22,742 bases of DNA from an uncultured Actinomyces sp. (GTDB lineage Bacteria; Actinomycetota; Actinomycetes; Actinomycetales; Actinomycetaceae). Where the stretch lies: contig CABKMZ010000028.1 of assembly GCA_902373545.1 (NCBI GenBank), positions 1-22,742 of the forward strand, written 5' to 3'. Positions 22,688 to 22,742 of the stretch are shown here, in pieces. The first letter of the stretch is position 1. Every line of letters starts with the position of its first letter. Below the pieces are notes generated by a model that saw only the letters and a program-made list of their open reading frames with translations, was not told the DNA's origin and made no database searches. The position numbers and the translations under genes were made by a program.

Positions 22688-22742
22688 TGAACTGCCTCCC
22701 GTTTCTTGGACATCGAAATTGAAGTCCAGGGAATGGGAGGCT
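22688..22742. mobile_element. Probable IS3-family terminal inverted repeat, truncated by the window edge
   Basis: The sequence begins TGAACTGCCTCCCGTTTCTT and continues with GGACA, the general form of IS3/IS150-type ends (TGAACTG, C-rich block, TTGGACA). Within it 22694-22711 and 22724-22741 form an 18-bp stem with three G-T wobbles around a 12-nt loop. No transposase is in the window, so the assignment rests on the end sequence alone. Confidence 0.45.

Overview
The window looks like chromosomal DNA of a high-GC actinomycete. The gene set (UPF0182, PPA1309-family, DUF2017, DUF3039, UvrD2-type helicase with HRDC domain, YlbL-like PDZ/S16 protease, DUF2342 metalloprotease) is characteristic of Actinomycetota. 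Codon style and the Q/Y/G-rich membrane protein suggest Actinomycetaceae (Actinomyces/Schaalia-like). The phylum is well supported; the family is my inference. Most of the window is conserved housekeeping DNA, with no prophage, CRISPR array or defence island. One probable insertion-sequence end sits at the far right edge.

Layout. 1-2480: a possible partial C-terminus, a shared terminator hairpin, a Q/G-rich four-TM protein (-), initiator tRNA-Met (-) with its own promoter and terminator, and a small four-TM protein (-). 2631-7713: UPF0182 membrane protein (-), PPA1309-family protein (+) and YlbL-like protease (-). 7839-10288: DUF2342 metalloprotease (+) and a degenerate ThiF/E1-like protein (+). 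10285-13258: UvrD2-like helicase and NudC (-). 13295-14673: rph-rdgB (+). 14744-15431: a predicted 40-aa protein and a CBU_0592-like membrane protein (-). 15518-16432: LysR regulator (+). 16481-18989: clpS-DUF2017-murI-MBL phosphodiesterase-like operon (-). 19071-20414: nicotinate phosphoribosyltransferase (+). 20520-22591: DUF3039-DEAD/DEAH helicase operon (-). 22688-22742: probable IS3-type end.

From recalled M. tuberculosis gene order, the window joins two blocks that are far apart there: Rv3193c-Rv3199c (UPF0182, PDZ protease, metalloprotease, ThiF-like, UvrD2, NudC) and Rv1330c-Rv1341 (pncB, clpS, DUF2017, murI, MBL, rph, rdgB). Themes are nucleotide sanitation and NAD metabolism (rdgB, nudC, nicotinate phosphoribosyltransferase), RNA maturation (rph), proteolysis (clpS, YlbL-like, DUF2342) and wall precursor supply (murI).

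The most interesting signal is regulatory. The ThiF-like gene begins inside a perfect 18-bp inverted repeat (9365-9382/9401-9418). Its 3' arm holds the start codon and part of the Shine-Dalgarno; an upstream segment can compete for the 5' arm; and a 19-codon upstream ORF ends in an ATGA overlap with the gene. A near-consensus DnaA box lies just upstream. Other patterns are eight genes with a -10-like hexamer 6-7 nt before the start codon (predicted leaderless mRNAs), and a recurrent CCCCGGCCTCG hairpin in three convergent junctions, with a fourth half-copy apparently cut by the IS end.
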